DNA of 64,000 nucleotides from Firmicutes bacterium UBA3572. GTDB taxonomy: Bacteria > Bacillota > Desulfotomaculia > Desulfotomaculales > Desulforudaceae. How positions within the stretch are numbered: position 1 is the first letter of the stretch; each line of letters begins with the position of its first letter. The translations under genes and the position numbers were made by a program. This document shows, one piece after another, positions 25,905 to 34,060 of the stretch. The notes beneath the pieces were generated by a model that saw nothing but the letters and a program-made list of their open reading frames with translations, was not told where the DNA came from and did not search any database. The stretch covers positions 1 to 64,000 of the forward strand of contig DFNH01000024.1 of NCBI GenBank assembly GCA_002375985.1. The letters are read 5' to 3'.

Positions 25905-26174
25905 TTAATGACCCGATTTACCGGCGCCGCCCGTCTGCAGCCGGGACTCTAATTCGTGAATCTGCCGGTTCTTTTGCAAAAGGCTCTGGGCATACTGGTA
26001 GTTGGCGCGCATCAGCCGCCGGTTTTCGCGTTCAAGTCGTTCCCGGAAGGTGGCCGTTTGCTGCTCCTGCCGCTCCAGCAGCAGCATCAGTACTCTCCGG
26101 CTCAACCGCAGTTGCAAAACCTTAGCCTCCAATTCCCGCACGCGTTTCTCCAGATAGTCTTGGTCGTGCGACAT
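25905..26174 (-). CDS. Small coiled-coil protein of unknown function
   Basis: An 89-residue frame is almost entirely heptad coiled coil (YLEKRVRELEAKVLQLRLSR; FRERLERENRRLMRANYQYA). It follows the PHP gene on the same strand with a 61-bp gap. Its regular amphipathic pattern and high charge argue for a real protein. I recognise no family. Confidence 0.6.
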   Translation of the reverse strand: MSHDQDYLEKRVRELEAKVLQLRLSRRVLMLLLERQEQQTATFRERLERENRRLMRANYQYAQSLLQKNRQIHELESRLQTGGAGKSGH

Positions 26175-26235
26175 CTGCCGGCCTCCCGCACTAAGGATGT
26201 TACCCTTAGTGTATGTAGTTTGCGCCGGTGATAGA

Positions 26236-27048
26236 CTATGTCCCAGCGCGGCGTTTGAGGGCGTGCACCATCTGGGTGGGAACGGTCACCGCCCCGAGCT
26301 CGGCGTGCAGGCCGCCCCCGTGAAAGTCCGAGCCTCCGGTCACCAGCAGGCGAAAGGCGGCGGCCAGGGCCAGGTAGTGCGAGATCTCTGCCGGCGTGTG
26401 CTCCGGGTGGTAGACCTCCAGGCCGCCCAGCCCTTGCCGCACCAATTCCGGGATCAGGTGGTCGGCACCGGCGACGCCCGGATGGGCAAGCACGGCCACC
26501 CCGCCCGCCAGCCGCACCAGCCTGACGGCCTCCACCGGCGTGATTGTCTCCCGCGGCACGTACGCCGGACAGCCGCGACCGATCAGCCGCGCGAAGGCCT
26601 CCTGCCAGTGGGGCACGATCCCCAGCCGCACCAGGGCCTCGGCCACGTGGGGGCGGCCGGGGGCGGCTTCGCCCACCACCCGCCGGACGTCTTCCACCGT
26701 GACCGCCAAGCCCAGCGCGCGCAAACGGTCCACCATCCGTTCCACGCGCCGGGCGCGGGCGGCGACCAGGCGGTCGAGCTGTTCCCGAAAGGCGGCGTGC
26801 GCCTCGTCCACGTAGTAGCCCAGGACGTGTACCTCCCGGCCTTGATAGTCGGTGCTGATCTCGATGCCGGGCACCACTTCCAGGTCCTGGCCGCGGGCGG
26901 CCTCCCGGGCGGGGGCCACCCCGGCCACCGTGTCGTGATCGGTGATCCCGATCGCATCCAGTCCGGCGGCGCGCGCCAGCCGCACCACCTCGGCCGGGCT
27001 GGCGGTACCGTCCGAGGCCGTGGTGTGTACGTGTAAATCGGCGGGCAA
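26236..27048 (-). CDS. PHP-domain phosphoesterase (TrpH/YciV/RNase AM-like)
   Basis: This 270-residue protein has the PHP metal motifs in order: DLHVHTTASDGT (4-15), ITDHDTVAG, PGIEISTDYQGREVHVLGYY, VLAHPGV and GGSDFHGG. The family hydrolyses nucleotide phosphates; YciV degrades 5'-phosphorylated oligonucleotides and 3',5'-pAp. It is separated from upstream spoVS by a block of dispersed repeats. Confidence 0.9.
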   Translation of the reverse strand: MPADLHVHTTASDGTASPAEVVRLARAAGLDAIGITDHDTVAGVAPAREAARGQDLEVVPGIEISTDYQGREVHVLGYYVDEAHAAFREQLDRLVAARARRVERMVDRLRALGLAVTVEDVRRVVGEAAPGRPHVAEALVRLGIVPHWQEAFARLIGRGCPAYVPRETITPVEAVRLVRLAGGVAVLAHPGVAGADHLIPELVRQGLGGLEVYHPEHTPAEISHYLALAAAFRLLVTGGSDFHGGGLHAELGAVTVPTQMVHALKRRAGT

Positions 27049-27067
27049 GGGATGTCACCTACCTCAC

Positions 27068-27376
27068 GGAAAACGGGGACTGCGGAAACGGGGACTGGCT
27101 CGTTTTTCGAAAAGTCCCCTGACGCATTAAAGAATACGATAATCCCGGGAACAACCGGGACGCCTTTACATCATTGTGTGACTCCGGAAAAAGATGCCTG
27201 TAACCGTTTTCGGACGGAGAAGGGGGATAAACACCGTTTTCCAGGCGCGAAAGGGGGACAGGCAACTTTTTTCCGCCGGTACCTGGTTCTAAAACCCGGA
27301 CTGATAGCCCCCGGATGCTAAGTTACTGTTTCAAGATACAATCAACTTGAAAAAAGTAGTCTGTCCCCGGTTTCCG
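27068..27376. repeat. Dispersed inverted-repeat element between the PHP gene and spoVS
   Basis: Arms of the same family as at 22612 are present: AAACGGGGACTGGCTCG near 27086, GGAAAAAGATGCCTGTAACC near 27188, GGGGGACAGGCAACTTTTTT near 27252 and AAAAAAGTAGTCTGTCCCCG near 27351. The pairs form two large imperfect hairpins. Bases 27377-27534 hold one more inverted pair (CACCTTGA / TCAAGGTG) but no gene I can see. Confidence 0.75.
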
Positions 27377-27534
27377 CCCCCGCGGGTGGACAAAGGCCGC
27401 CCAAAAAACTGCACCTTGACCCCTCCCCGGCGCAAACGGGACAGATCAAGGTGGCCGCACGTGCTTTCTGGGTCAAACGGACGCCCCAATGCCATCCACC
27501 ACCAGCCGGCTCTCCCCGGCCGGGCAATTTCTTG

Positions 27535-27795
27535 TTAACGGGGTTCAACAATGAGTTTAATCGCCGTCCTTTCTTCCCCATCAATAGTGATGTCGGTAAA
27601 CGCCGGGATACAAATCAGGTCCATACCACTTGGCGCTACAAACCCTCGTGCAATCGCTATCGCTTTCACGGCCTGGTTGATCGCCCCCGCCCCGATCGCC
27701 TGCAGTTCGGCGCTGCCGCGCTCGCGCAGTACGCCGGCCAAGGCTCCGGCTACGGAATTTGGATTGGACTTTGCTGAAACTTTTAAAACCTCCAT
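27535..27795 (-). CDS. spoVS: Stage V sporulation protein S
   Basis: This 86-residue protein is the near-invariant SpoVS/Alba-type fold protein (MEVLKVSAKSNPNSVAGALA, AIGAGAINQAVKAIAIARGF, SGMDLICIPAFTDITIDGEE). It affects septation and coat assembly in Bacillus sporulation. The rny-ymdB-spoVS order is conserved in spore formers and is kept here. A GGAGGTTAGGAG-type ribosome site precedes the ATG. Confidence 0.97.
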   Translation of the reverse strand: MEVLKVSAKSNPNSVAGALAGVLRERGSAELQAIGAGAINQAVKAIAIARGFVAPSGMDLICIPAFTDITIDGEERTAIKLIVEPR

Positions 27796-27907
27796 AACTC
27801 CTAACCTCCTTAAAGGCTTCGGTTACCGCAACAAACACTGCCATTTCAAGAGACTATTCGCCAGCGGAGGAAAAAATTCCTTTCAGGCATTTGGAAAAAT
27901 TTTTATG

Positions 27908-28696
27908 TCACACCTGCTCGATTCGCTGAAGGCGCTCAATGTCCAGGGCCTGTCCGGAAACAGGGTCCAGGGTCAGGAGCACGGCATTCAGTTGGTAAGG
28001 CCCGGCGGCCACCTGAAACGACGTGGGCATCTGGGTGAGGAACTTGCGGATCACGTTTTCGGTTTTAACGCCGATCACCGAATCACGGGGTCCGGTCATG
28101 CCGACGTCGGAAATGTAGGCCGTTCCCCCGGGCAAAACCCTTTCGTCGGCGGTCTGCACGTGAGTGTGGGTGCCCAGCACCGCGCTCACCCGGCCGGCCA
28201 GGTACCAGCCCAGGGCCATCTTCTCCGACGTGGCCTCGGCGTGAAAATCGACGATGATCAGCTTGGTGTGCCGGCCAAGTTCGGTAATGATCGCGTCCGC
28301 CGTGCGGAACGGGCATTCCAAATCGGCCAGGTACACCCGTCCGGAAAGGTTCACCACCCCCACCTTTTGGTCGGTCCGGGTGCGGTAACAGGCATACCCC
28401 ACACCAGGAGTGCCGGGAGGATAGTTGGCCGGCCGCACAATGCGGCGTTCCTCATCGATAAACTGCAGGATCTCCCGCTTGTCCCAAACGTGGTTGCCCA
28501 TGGTGAGCACGTCGATGCCGCAGGCGAAAAGTTCCTGGGCCACCTCCCGGGTGAGCCCGTTCCCGCCGGCTGCATTCTCACCGTTGGCGATCACCAGTTC
28601 GACCCCGTACTCGCGTACCAAAGGCCCCAATTCAACGCGGCAGGCCCGCCTTCCCGGCCGGCCTACCACGTCTCCGATCATCAGTAAACGCACCAC
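27908..28696 (-). CDS. ymdB: YmdB metallophosphoesterase (2',3'-cyclic nucleotide phosphodiesterase family)
   Basis: This 262-residue protein has IGDVVGRPGR (metal ligand Asp8), ANGENAAGGNG, LTMGNHVWDKREI, VDFHAEATSEK, GTHTHVQTADERVLPGGTAY and SDVGMTGP, the full YmdB motif set. Bacillus YmdB hydrolyses cyclic nucleotides and affects biofilm and motility switching. It is 38 bp downstream of rny. Confidence 0.95.
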   Translation of the reverse strand: MVRLLMIGDVVGRPGRRACRVELGPLVREYGVELVIANGENAAGGNGLTREVAQELFACGIDVLTMGNHVWDKREILQFIDEERRIVRPANYPPGTPGVGYACYRTRTDQKVGVVNLSGRVYLADLECPFRTADAIITELGRHTKLIIVDFHAEATSEKMALGWYLAGRVSAVLGTHTHVQTADERVLPGGTAYISDVGMTGPRDSVIGVKTENVIRKFLTQMPTSFQVAAGPYQLNAVLLTLDPVSGQALDIERLQRIEQV

Positions 28697-28734
28697 TAAT
28701 CCCCTATCCTTCTTCCGACAGACTTGTGGGGCAT

Positions 28735-30285
28735 TTATTTGGCATACTCAACCACCCGGGTCTCCCGGATGATGACCACCTTGATCTGACCCGGATAATC
28801 GAGTTCATTTTCCACCTTGCGCGCAATGTCCCGCACCAAGCGCACCGCACCCAGGTCATCCACCTTGTCTGGTTTGACCATGATCCGGATTTCGCGCCCG
28901 GCCTGAATGGCAAAGGCTTTATCAACTCCCGGGAAGGAGTTGGCAATTTCTTCTAATTTGGTCAATCGCTTGATGTAGGCCTCGATGGTCTCGCGGCGTG
29001 CTCCCGGGCGCGCCGCCGAAACGGCGTCGGCCGCCTGCACCAGCACCGCCTCCACCGTTTCCGGTTCCTCGTCACCGTGGTGGGCGGCGATGGCGTGAAT
29101 CACTTCCGGACTCTCGCCGTATTTCTTGGCCAGGTCGACGCCGATGGCCACGTGCGGCCCTTCCATCTCGTGATCCACCGCCTTGCCGATGTCGTGCAGC
29201 AGCCCGGCGCGCCGGGCGAGCTTCTCGTCCCCCCGCAGTTCGGCAGCCATCAGCCCCGCCAGATGCGCCACCTCCACCGAATGCTTCAACACGTTTTGAC
29301 CGTAGCTAGTCCGGTACCGGAGGCGTCCTAATAATTTGATCAGGTCCGGGTGCAAGCCGTGCACGTTGGCCTCAAAAGCGGCCTGCTCCCCTTGTTCCCG
29401 AATCTGAACCTCCATTTCCTTCTGGGCCTTTTCCACCATTTCTTCGATCCGCGCCGGGTGAATACGGCCGTCGGCAATCAATTTTTCCAGGGCCAGCCGG
29501 GCCGTTTCGCGGCGAATGGGGTCAAAACCGGAGAGGATTACCGCCTCGGGCGTATCATCGATGATCAGGTCCACCCCCGTCAGGGTTTCAAACGCCCGGA
29601 TATTACGACCCTCACGTCCGATGATGCGCCCCTTCATTTCTTCGTTCGGTAGCGGCACCACCGAAACGGTGGACTCCGCCACGTGGTCGGCGGCGCAACG
29701 CTGAATGGCCAGCGAGATAATGTCCCGCGCCCGGCGTTCCGCTTCTTCCCTGGCCTTGTTTTCGGTTTCCTTGATTAAGAGGGCGATTTCCTGCTGCATT
29801 TCCTGCTGTACGTCCTGCAACAGCTGCTGGCGCGCCTCCTCGGTAGACAAACCCGAGATGCGCTCCAATTCCTGGAGCTCTTTCTGGTACAGCGCCTTTA
29901 ACTCATCCTGCAGCCGGGCCAGTTCGGCCTCCTTTTTACCCAGCATTTCCTCCTTTTTTTCCAGGGATCCCAGCTTGCGGTCCAGGCTTTCTTCCTTTTG
30001 GACGAGGCGGCGTTCCTGGCGCTGGAGTTCGGCGCGCCGTTCCCGGCTGTCCCGCTCGACCTCGTTCCGGAGTTTCAGGATCTCTTCCTTGGCCAGGACC
30101 ACGGCCTCCCGCTTTTTGGCCTCGGCCTCGCGCTCCGCGTCCTCGAGGAGCTTCCGGGCCCGTTCCTCGGCCGAGGAAATCTTCATTTCGGCCAAGAATT
30201 TGCGCAGGAAGTACCCAGCGATAAAGGCAATAAATGCGGCGGCGAACGCAAGCAAAAAGACGGTAGTTTCAGGCAACATTTTCAC
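28735..30285 (-). CDS. rny: Ribonuclease Y
   Basis: This 516-residue protein has one N-terminal membrane helix (VFLLAFAAAFIAFIAGYFL), a long coiled coil (~35-200), a KH domain (GRIIGREGRNIRAFETLTGV, ~218-237) and an HD domain (LLHDIGKAVDHEMEGPH, with HAIAAHHGDEEPETVEA). It is the membrane-bound endoribonuclease that starts mRNA turnover in Firmicutes. It is first in rny-ymdB-spoVS. Confidence 0.97.
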   Translation of the reverse strand: MKMLPETTVFLLAFAAAFIAFIAGYFLRKFLAEMKISSAEERARKLLEDAEREAEAKKREAVVLAKEEILKLRNEVERDSRERRAELQRQERRLVQKEESLDRKLGSLEKKEEMLGKKEAELARLQDELKALYQKELQELERISGLSTEEARQQLLQDVQQEMQQEIALLIKETENKAREEAERRARDIISLAIQRCAADHVAESTVSVVPLPNEEMKGRIIGREGRNIRAFETLTGVDLIIDDTPEAVILSGFDPIRRETARLALEKLIADGRIHPARIEEMVEKAQKEMEVQIREQGEQAAFEANVHGLHPDLIKLLGRLRYRTSYGQNVLKHSVEVAHLAGLMAAELRGDEKLARRAGLLHDIGKAVDHEMEGPHVAIGVDLAKKYGESPEVIHAIAAHHGDEEPETVEAVLVQAADAVSAARPGARRETIEAYIKRLTKLEEIANSFPGVDKAFAIQAGREIRIMVKPDKVDDLGAVRLVRDIARKVENELDYPGQIKVVIIRETRVVEYAK

Positions 30286-30477
30286 CTCCTATGCGCATAA
30301 TTTAAAAAATGTGGATAAGACACAAAAAACCGAGGTCTCCCCGGCAGAAAATGACTGGCACTCACCACGGAGGAATCCCCGGCTGCGTCCAAACGGTACG
30401 CTTCCGTGATACCCGTATTCGGTTATTTATAATTAAACCGATAAGGTAAATGCCAATACTATTTTCTCCCAAGGTTT

Positions 30478-30507
30478 ATTCTAACGGATATTCGGTTTAG
30501 GTGTCAA
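30478..30507 (-). promoter_or_regulatory. Sigma-A promoter of the rny operon
   Basis: TTGACA (30507-30502), an 18-bp spacer and TAGAAT (30483-30478) lie about 190 bases upstream of rny on the minus strand. The rest of 30286-30636 shows no gene or structured RNA I can recognise. Confidence 0.75.
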
Positions 30508-30636
30508 TAATCTCACCGTTGGCGCCCAAACGACTCTTAACGCCCCTATTGGGCAACATGTTTTTACTGTTCTGGTACGGTATTCTGCCCGTATCCGTAC
30601 AGGCGTAACCCCGTGTCCAAGAAGTCAAAAAAGTGA

Positions 30637-30662
30637 AAAACCCCCGCTCGCGGGGGTTAAAA
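30637..30662 (-). terminator. Terminator overlapping the end of the NifU-like gene
   Basis: AACCCCCGC and GCGGGGGTT pair around a 3-base loop and are followed by TTTCAC on the minus strand. The TAA stop of the NifU-like gene lies in the 5' foot of the stem. Confidence 0.8.
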
Positions 30663-30890
30663 GACCTGTTCCACACGCTTTACCTCGGGTACCGCCTGCT
30701 TGAGCGACCGCTCAATCCCCTGCCGGAGGGTGATTGTGGACATGGGTCAACCGGCGCAGGCGCCCCTCAGCCGGACCTTTACCACGCCGTCATCGTCCAC
30801 CGAAACCAGTTCCACGTCCCCGCCGTCCCGCTGGAGAAGGGGACGCACCTGGCCGATGACCTTCTCCACTTTCTCTTTCAACTTCAACAT
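30657..30890 (-). CDS. NifU C-terminal-domain Fe-S scaffold protein with in-frame UGA (candidate selenoprotein)
   Basis: From ATG 30890 (AAGGGGGG upstream) the frame reads MLKLKEKVEKVIGQVRPLLQ, then DGGDVELVSVDDDGVVKVRL and RGACAG. UGA follows at codon 48 (30749-30747), then PMSTITLRQGIERSLKQ to a TAA at 30657. In NifU-type proteins the motif is CAGCPMSTITL, so the UGA replaces the second Cys of the CxxC cluster ligand. The frame is intact on both sides and ends at family length (77 residues). A stem-loop of bacterial SECIS form follows the UGA. Readings are a Sec-containing scaffold (preferred) or a recent nonsense mutation. Selenocysteine genes are not in this window. Confidence 0.72.
30713..30736 (-). 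promoter_or_regulatory. Candidate bacterial SECIS hairpin
   Basis: On the minus strand, CAAUC-A-CCCU pairs with AGGG-GAUUG around the loop CCGGC, giving 9 base pairs with one bulged base. The stem begins 10 bases and the loop 20 bases after the UGA. Bacterial SECIS elements lie in the coding region directly after UGA, with a small loop holding a GG or GU about 16-37 bases downstream. This fits. Confidence 0.6.
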
Positions 30891-30975
30891 CTGGCCCCCC
30901 TTGTACAGCAACATTTTTACCCCTATTTTACCTGATAACCGCAAATAATGCACATGCTTTCGGAAGGTCATTTTC

Positions 30976-31004
30976 TTGCCCGAACCGTGGGAACATGGTA
31001 TAAT
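30976..31004 (+). promoter_or_regulatory. Sigma-A promoter of tRNA-Leu
   Basis: TTGCCC (30976-30981), a 17-bp spacer and TATAAT (30999-31004) lie 16 bases upstream of the tRNA. Confidence 0.8.
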
Positions 31005-31020
31005 CACTACGTAATCACCG

Positions 31021-31108
<88 letters not shown>

Positions 31109-31119
31109 GGAAAATCAAC

Positions 31120-31146
31120 GGCCCCCGCGAAAGGGAGCCTTTTTGT
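31120..31146 (+). terminator. Probable terminator of tRNA-Leu
   Basis: GGC-C-CCC and GGG-A-GCC pair around a short loop, followed by TTTTTG, 12 bases after the tRNA. Confidence 0.6.
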
Positions 31147-31300
31147 TTGCTTAGCGCGCAGGCCGTCAACTGAGGGGGGACACGGGCATCGCGGCGAAAC
31201 CCCGGCCGTCCCCCCGCAAGTTGCCCCACCGCCAGAATCCGCAGCTGCAAGTTGACCCCTGTACGGCGCCAGACCACCCGCCAACCCCGGCGGCAGGTGA

Positions 31301-31406
31301 AATCGATCACCACCACCGTCCGCCCCGCGCGGTGCCCGGAGACCGAAATGCCGCTCCCCAGGTGGGCCACCACCAGGTTCAACTCATGGTACGCCCGCCC
31401 CTTTCT
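31301..31406 (-). pseudogene. Fragment of a butyrate kinase-like gene
   Basis: About 35 codons on the minus strand read KGRAYHELNLVVAHLGSGIS then VSGHRAGRTVVVID, a close match to the acetate/butyrate kinase motif (YEELNLIVAHLGGGISV.AHR.GR..D). No sensible kinase sequence continues on either side, so only this piece remains. It fills part of the 31109-31501 gap; nothing else is recognisable there. Confidence 0.6.
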
Positions 31407-31501
31407 TTTCCATCTTTTGGGGTCGAGCCTTATGGTCCGCTTGCAGGCCAGGCCGAACTGTGAGACAATCATGACAAATACAGCCAAAGGAGTGGTCTGC
31501 C

Positions 31502-32098
31502 GTGAAACACACTCTTCCCCCGCTTCCTTACCCCTATGACGCTCTGGAACCGCACCTGGACGAGCAGACGGTGCGCCTGCACCACGACGCCCACCACCAG
31601 GCTTACGTCAACGGCCTGAACAACGCGGAGGCCAAACTGGCCGAAGCCCGGACCCAGGGCGATTACGCCCTGGTCAAACACTGGGAACGGGAACTGGCCT
31701 TCCACGGCGCGGGGCACCAACTGCACACGCTGTTCTGGGAAAACATGCGCCCCGCCGGGGGCGGCCCGCCCACCGGACCGGTAGCCGCGCAGATCGAAAA
31801 AGACTTCGGCAGCTTCGAACTCTTCAAAGCCCATTTCTCGGCGGCAGCGGTGGCCGTTGAGGGCTCCGGGTGGGCGCTTCTATGCTGGAACCGCGACTTC
31901 AACCGGCTGGACGTCCTGACGGTGGAGAAACACCAGGACCTTGCGCTCTGGAACACGGTGCCGCTCCTGGCCTGTGACGTGTGGGAACACGCCTACTATC
32001 TAAAGTATCAAAACCGCCGGGCGGCCTGGGTCGAAGCCTGGTGGAACCTGGTGAACTGGGACAGCGTAAACGCCCGGCTGCAGGCCGCCCAACGTTAG
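31502..32098 (+). CDS. sod: Superoxide dismutase (Fe/Mn type)
   Basis: This 198-residue protein starts at GTG 31502 behind AAAGGAG. Metal ligands are visible as His27 (RLHHDAHHQAYVNGLN), His77-region (GAGHQLHTLFWENM), and the C-terminal Asp/His pair in ACDVWEHAYYLKYQNRR. This is the DVWEHAYY signature of Fe/Mn enzymes. It would protect this presumed anaerobe from superoxide. It stands alone between tRNA-Leu and a repeat block. Metal choice cannot be read with confidence. Confidence 0.95.
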   Translation: MKHTLPPLPYPYDALEPHLDEQTVRLHHDAHHQAYVNGLNNAEAKLAEARTQGDYALVKHWERELAFHGAGHQLHTLFWENMRPAGGGPPTGPVAAQIEKDFGSFELFKAHFSAAAVAVEGSGWALLCWNRDFNRLDVLTVEKHQDLALWNTVPLLACDVWEHAYYLKYQNRRAAWVEAWWNLVNWDSVNARLQAAQR

Positions 32099-32116
32099 GC
32101 TGCAAAACGAAACGCT

Positions 32117-32411
32117 GCCGGAAAACGGGGACTGGCTCTTTTTTCAAGAACCGCCTTTACCATTTTAAAATACACGACACTACCGAACAACAATCAGAAC
32201 GGTTCCCACGCAGGCACCTTCGGAAAAAGGTGCCTGTACCCGTTTTCCGGCGGCCGGTGGGTAGCTCCTTTTTCAAAGGCGGGAAAGGGGTACAGGCAAC
32301 TTTTTCCGGCGATTCCCTGCGTCCCAAACCTGGACCGCTTGTCCTCGGATGTGGCGTTACTTCCTCAGAACATATTCACCTTGAAAAAGTAGCCCGTCCC
32401 CGTTTCCCGCC
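32117..32411. repeat. Dispersed inverted-repeat element after sod
   Basis: It has the same family arms: GGAAAACGGGGACTGGCTC at 32119, GGAAAAAGGTGCCTGTACCC near 32221, AAAGGGGTACAGGCAACTTT near 32284 and GAAAAAGTAGCCCGTCCCCG near 32383. They form two consecutive imperfect hairpins covering the 32099-32449 gap. No gene is visible here. Confidence 0.8.
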
Positions 32412-32449
32412 TCGTCCCCCTCTCCCGCCGGCTGTGGATAAGCGACCAC

Positions 32450-32478
32450 TTATCCACAAAACATGCCTGTCCCCTTTT
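32450..32478. repeat. 29-bp dispersed repeat forming the 3' end of the phosphoglycerate mutase gene
   Basis: It is identical to 21697-21725 and, inverted, to 43056-43084. On the minus strand it supplies the last codons (KGTGMFCG) and the stop of the mutase. A short inverted repeat (GTGGATAAG / CTTATCCAC) overlaps it at 32434-32457. Confidence 0.85.
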
Positions 32479-33679
32479 GCAGGAAGTGGGACAGTAGTTC
32501 GTGGCCGTGAGGGATGAAAAGCCCGCTGCCGGCAGCGCAGACCTCGTCAAAGCTCCGGGCGGGATTTGGTTCCCGCCGGTCACCCTGCATGCACGCAAAG
32601 GGCACCGGTACGTCCGCGTGGGTGCGGGTACGCAGCGGGGTGGCGTGGTCCGGCAGGACCATCACCCGAAACGGACCGATCTGCTCAAGCCCGTATAGCA
32701 CCTCCCCCAACACCTGCCGGTCGATTTCCTCGATCGCCCGAATCTTGGTGGCCAGGTCACCCTGATGGGAGGCTTCGTCCGGCGCCTCCACGTGCACCAG
32801 CACAAAATCCCGCCTGTCCGCCAGGGCCCGCAGCGCCGCCTCGGCCTTGCCCCGGAAATTGGTGTGAATGGTGCCGGTGGCCCCCTCTACGTCGATACTT
32901 TCCATGCCCGCGCAAAGTCCGATGCCCTTGATCAGGTCCACGGCCGAGATCACCGCTCCGGCCAGCCCCCAGCGGTCGCCGAAAGCCGGGAGCGCCGGCC
33001 GCCGGCCCTGCCCCCAGAACCAGACCGAGTTGGCCTCCGGCAGGCCCCGCGCCCGGCGTTCCCGGTTCACCGGATGCTCGGGAAGTAGCCGGCTGCTGGC
33101 CACCATGAGGTGGCGGAGCACGTCCGCCCCTTCGCCGGTCGGCAGGTGGTCCTGCACCACCCGCCCGGAAATGTCGTGGGGGGGCACAAGCACCGTCCGG
33201 CCCGGTCCCCCACGCCAAACCAACAGGTGGCGGTAACTGATCCCGGCGTAGAATTGTAGTTCGGCCGACCCCAAACTCTCGTTCAGGTGGTCAATCAGCT
33301 GCCGGGCCTCGGCCGAACTGATTTCCCCGGCGCTGTAGTCGGCCATTTCCCGGGTGGCGTAAGCGCCGTCCCCGGAAAGGGTGACCAGGTTGCAGCGAAA
33401 GGCCACGTCGTCGTCGGCCAGGTCGATCCCCATGCTCACCGCTTCCAGGGGCGCCCGCCCGGTGTAGTAGCGGCGCGGGTCGTATCCCAACAACGACAGG
33501 TTGGCCACGTCGCTCCCCGGCGGATACCCTTCCGGCACGGTGCGCACCAAGCCGATCTCGCCGCAGGCCGCCACCCGGTCCATGTGCGGCGTGGCGGCGT
33601 ACTGCAGCGGGGTCCGCCCGTCCAGTTCGGGGCGCGGCTCGTCGGCCATGCCGTCCCCGACGAGTAACAGGTATTTCAT
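32450..33679 (-). CDS. apgM: Cofactor-independent phosphoglycerate mutase (archaeal-type, ApgM)
   Basis: This 409-residue alkaline-phosphatase-superfamily enzyme has LLVGDGMADEPRPELDGRTP at the N-terminus, GSDVANLSLLGYDP (nucleophile Ser, ~55-68), VHVEAPDEASHQGD and LPDHATPLRTRTHADVPVPF (metal ligands). It interconverts 3- and 2-phosphoglycerate in glycolysis/gluconeogenesis. The last eight residues come from the dispersed 29-bp repeat, so the original tail was altered. Confidence 0.95.
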   Translation of the reverse strand: MKYLLLVGDGMADEPRPELDGRTPLQYAATPHMDRVAACGEIGLVRTVPEGYPPGSDVANLSLLGYDPRRYYTGRAPLEAVSMGIDLADDDVAFRCNLVTLSGDGAYATREMADYSAGEISSAEARQLIDHLNESLGSAELQFYAGISYRHLLVWRGGPGRTVLVPPHDISGRVVQDHLPTGEGADVLRHLMVASSRLLPEHPVNRERRARGLPEANSVWFWGQGRRPALPAFGDRWGLAGAVISAVDLIKGIGLCAGMESIDVEGATGTIHTNFRGKAEAALRALADRRDFVLVHVEAPDEASHQGDLATKIRAIEEIDRQVLGEVLYGLEQIGPFRVMVLPDHATPLRTRTHADVPVPFACMQGDRREPNPARSFDEVCAAGSGLFIPHGHELLSHFLQKGTGMFCG

Positions 33680-33852
33680 TACGGTTCGCTCCTTTCCGGT
33701 ATCAAAACAGATTTCGCCTTTTCGCGGCCGGACTCTTTTTCGTTCCGGCCAAGCGGCTCCGGCGCGCCGGGAAAACCTGGCAGCACCAGCTTTTTATACC
33801 CTGGAAACCGCTGGCCGAGAAACGATATAATGGACCAAGGAGGGTAATCGGG

Positions 33853-34050
33853 ATGAACCGGTACACGCTCACCGTAGTCAAAGAGGCCGAAGACGGAGTT
33901 TACTTCAACCTTTTCGTAAACGGCAACCTGGCTAACCTGGGCGGACTGCTGTACCTCGGCCGGGAGGCTTTTGACCAACTATTTAAGGACCTTTTCCGGG
34001 GCTCCAAAGGGAACTGCATCAAGGCTTATTGCGCCCGGTCCCAGTCTTAA
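33853..34050 (+). CDS. Small protein of unknown function
   Basis: A 65-residue frame begins MNRYTLTVVKEAEDGVYFNL behind AGGAGGG at good distance, and a TATAAT (33826-33831) lies just upstream. The pattern is mixed alpha/beta with LYLGREAFDQLFKDLF in the middle. I do not recognise a family. It converges with the DedA gene, 10 bp apart. Confidence 0.65.
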   Translation: MNRYTLTVVKEAEDGVYFNLFVNGNLANLGGLLYLGREAFDQLFKDLFRGSKGNCIKAYCARSQS

Positions 34051-34060
34051 ACCCCGGCGG

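Noticed and set aside
32434..32457. DnaA boxes (TTATCCACA) as an origin
   Set aside because: The TTATCCACA occurs inside the dispersed 29-bp repeat at three scattered sites rather than as a cluster beside an AT-rich region.
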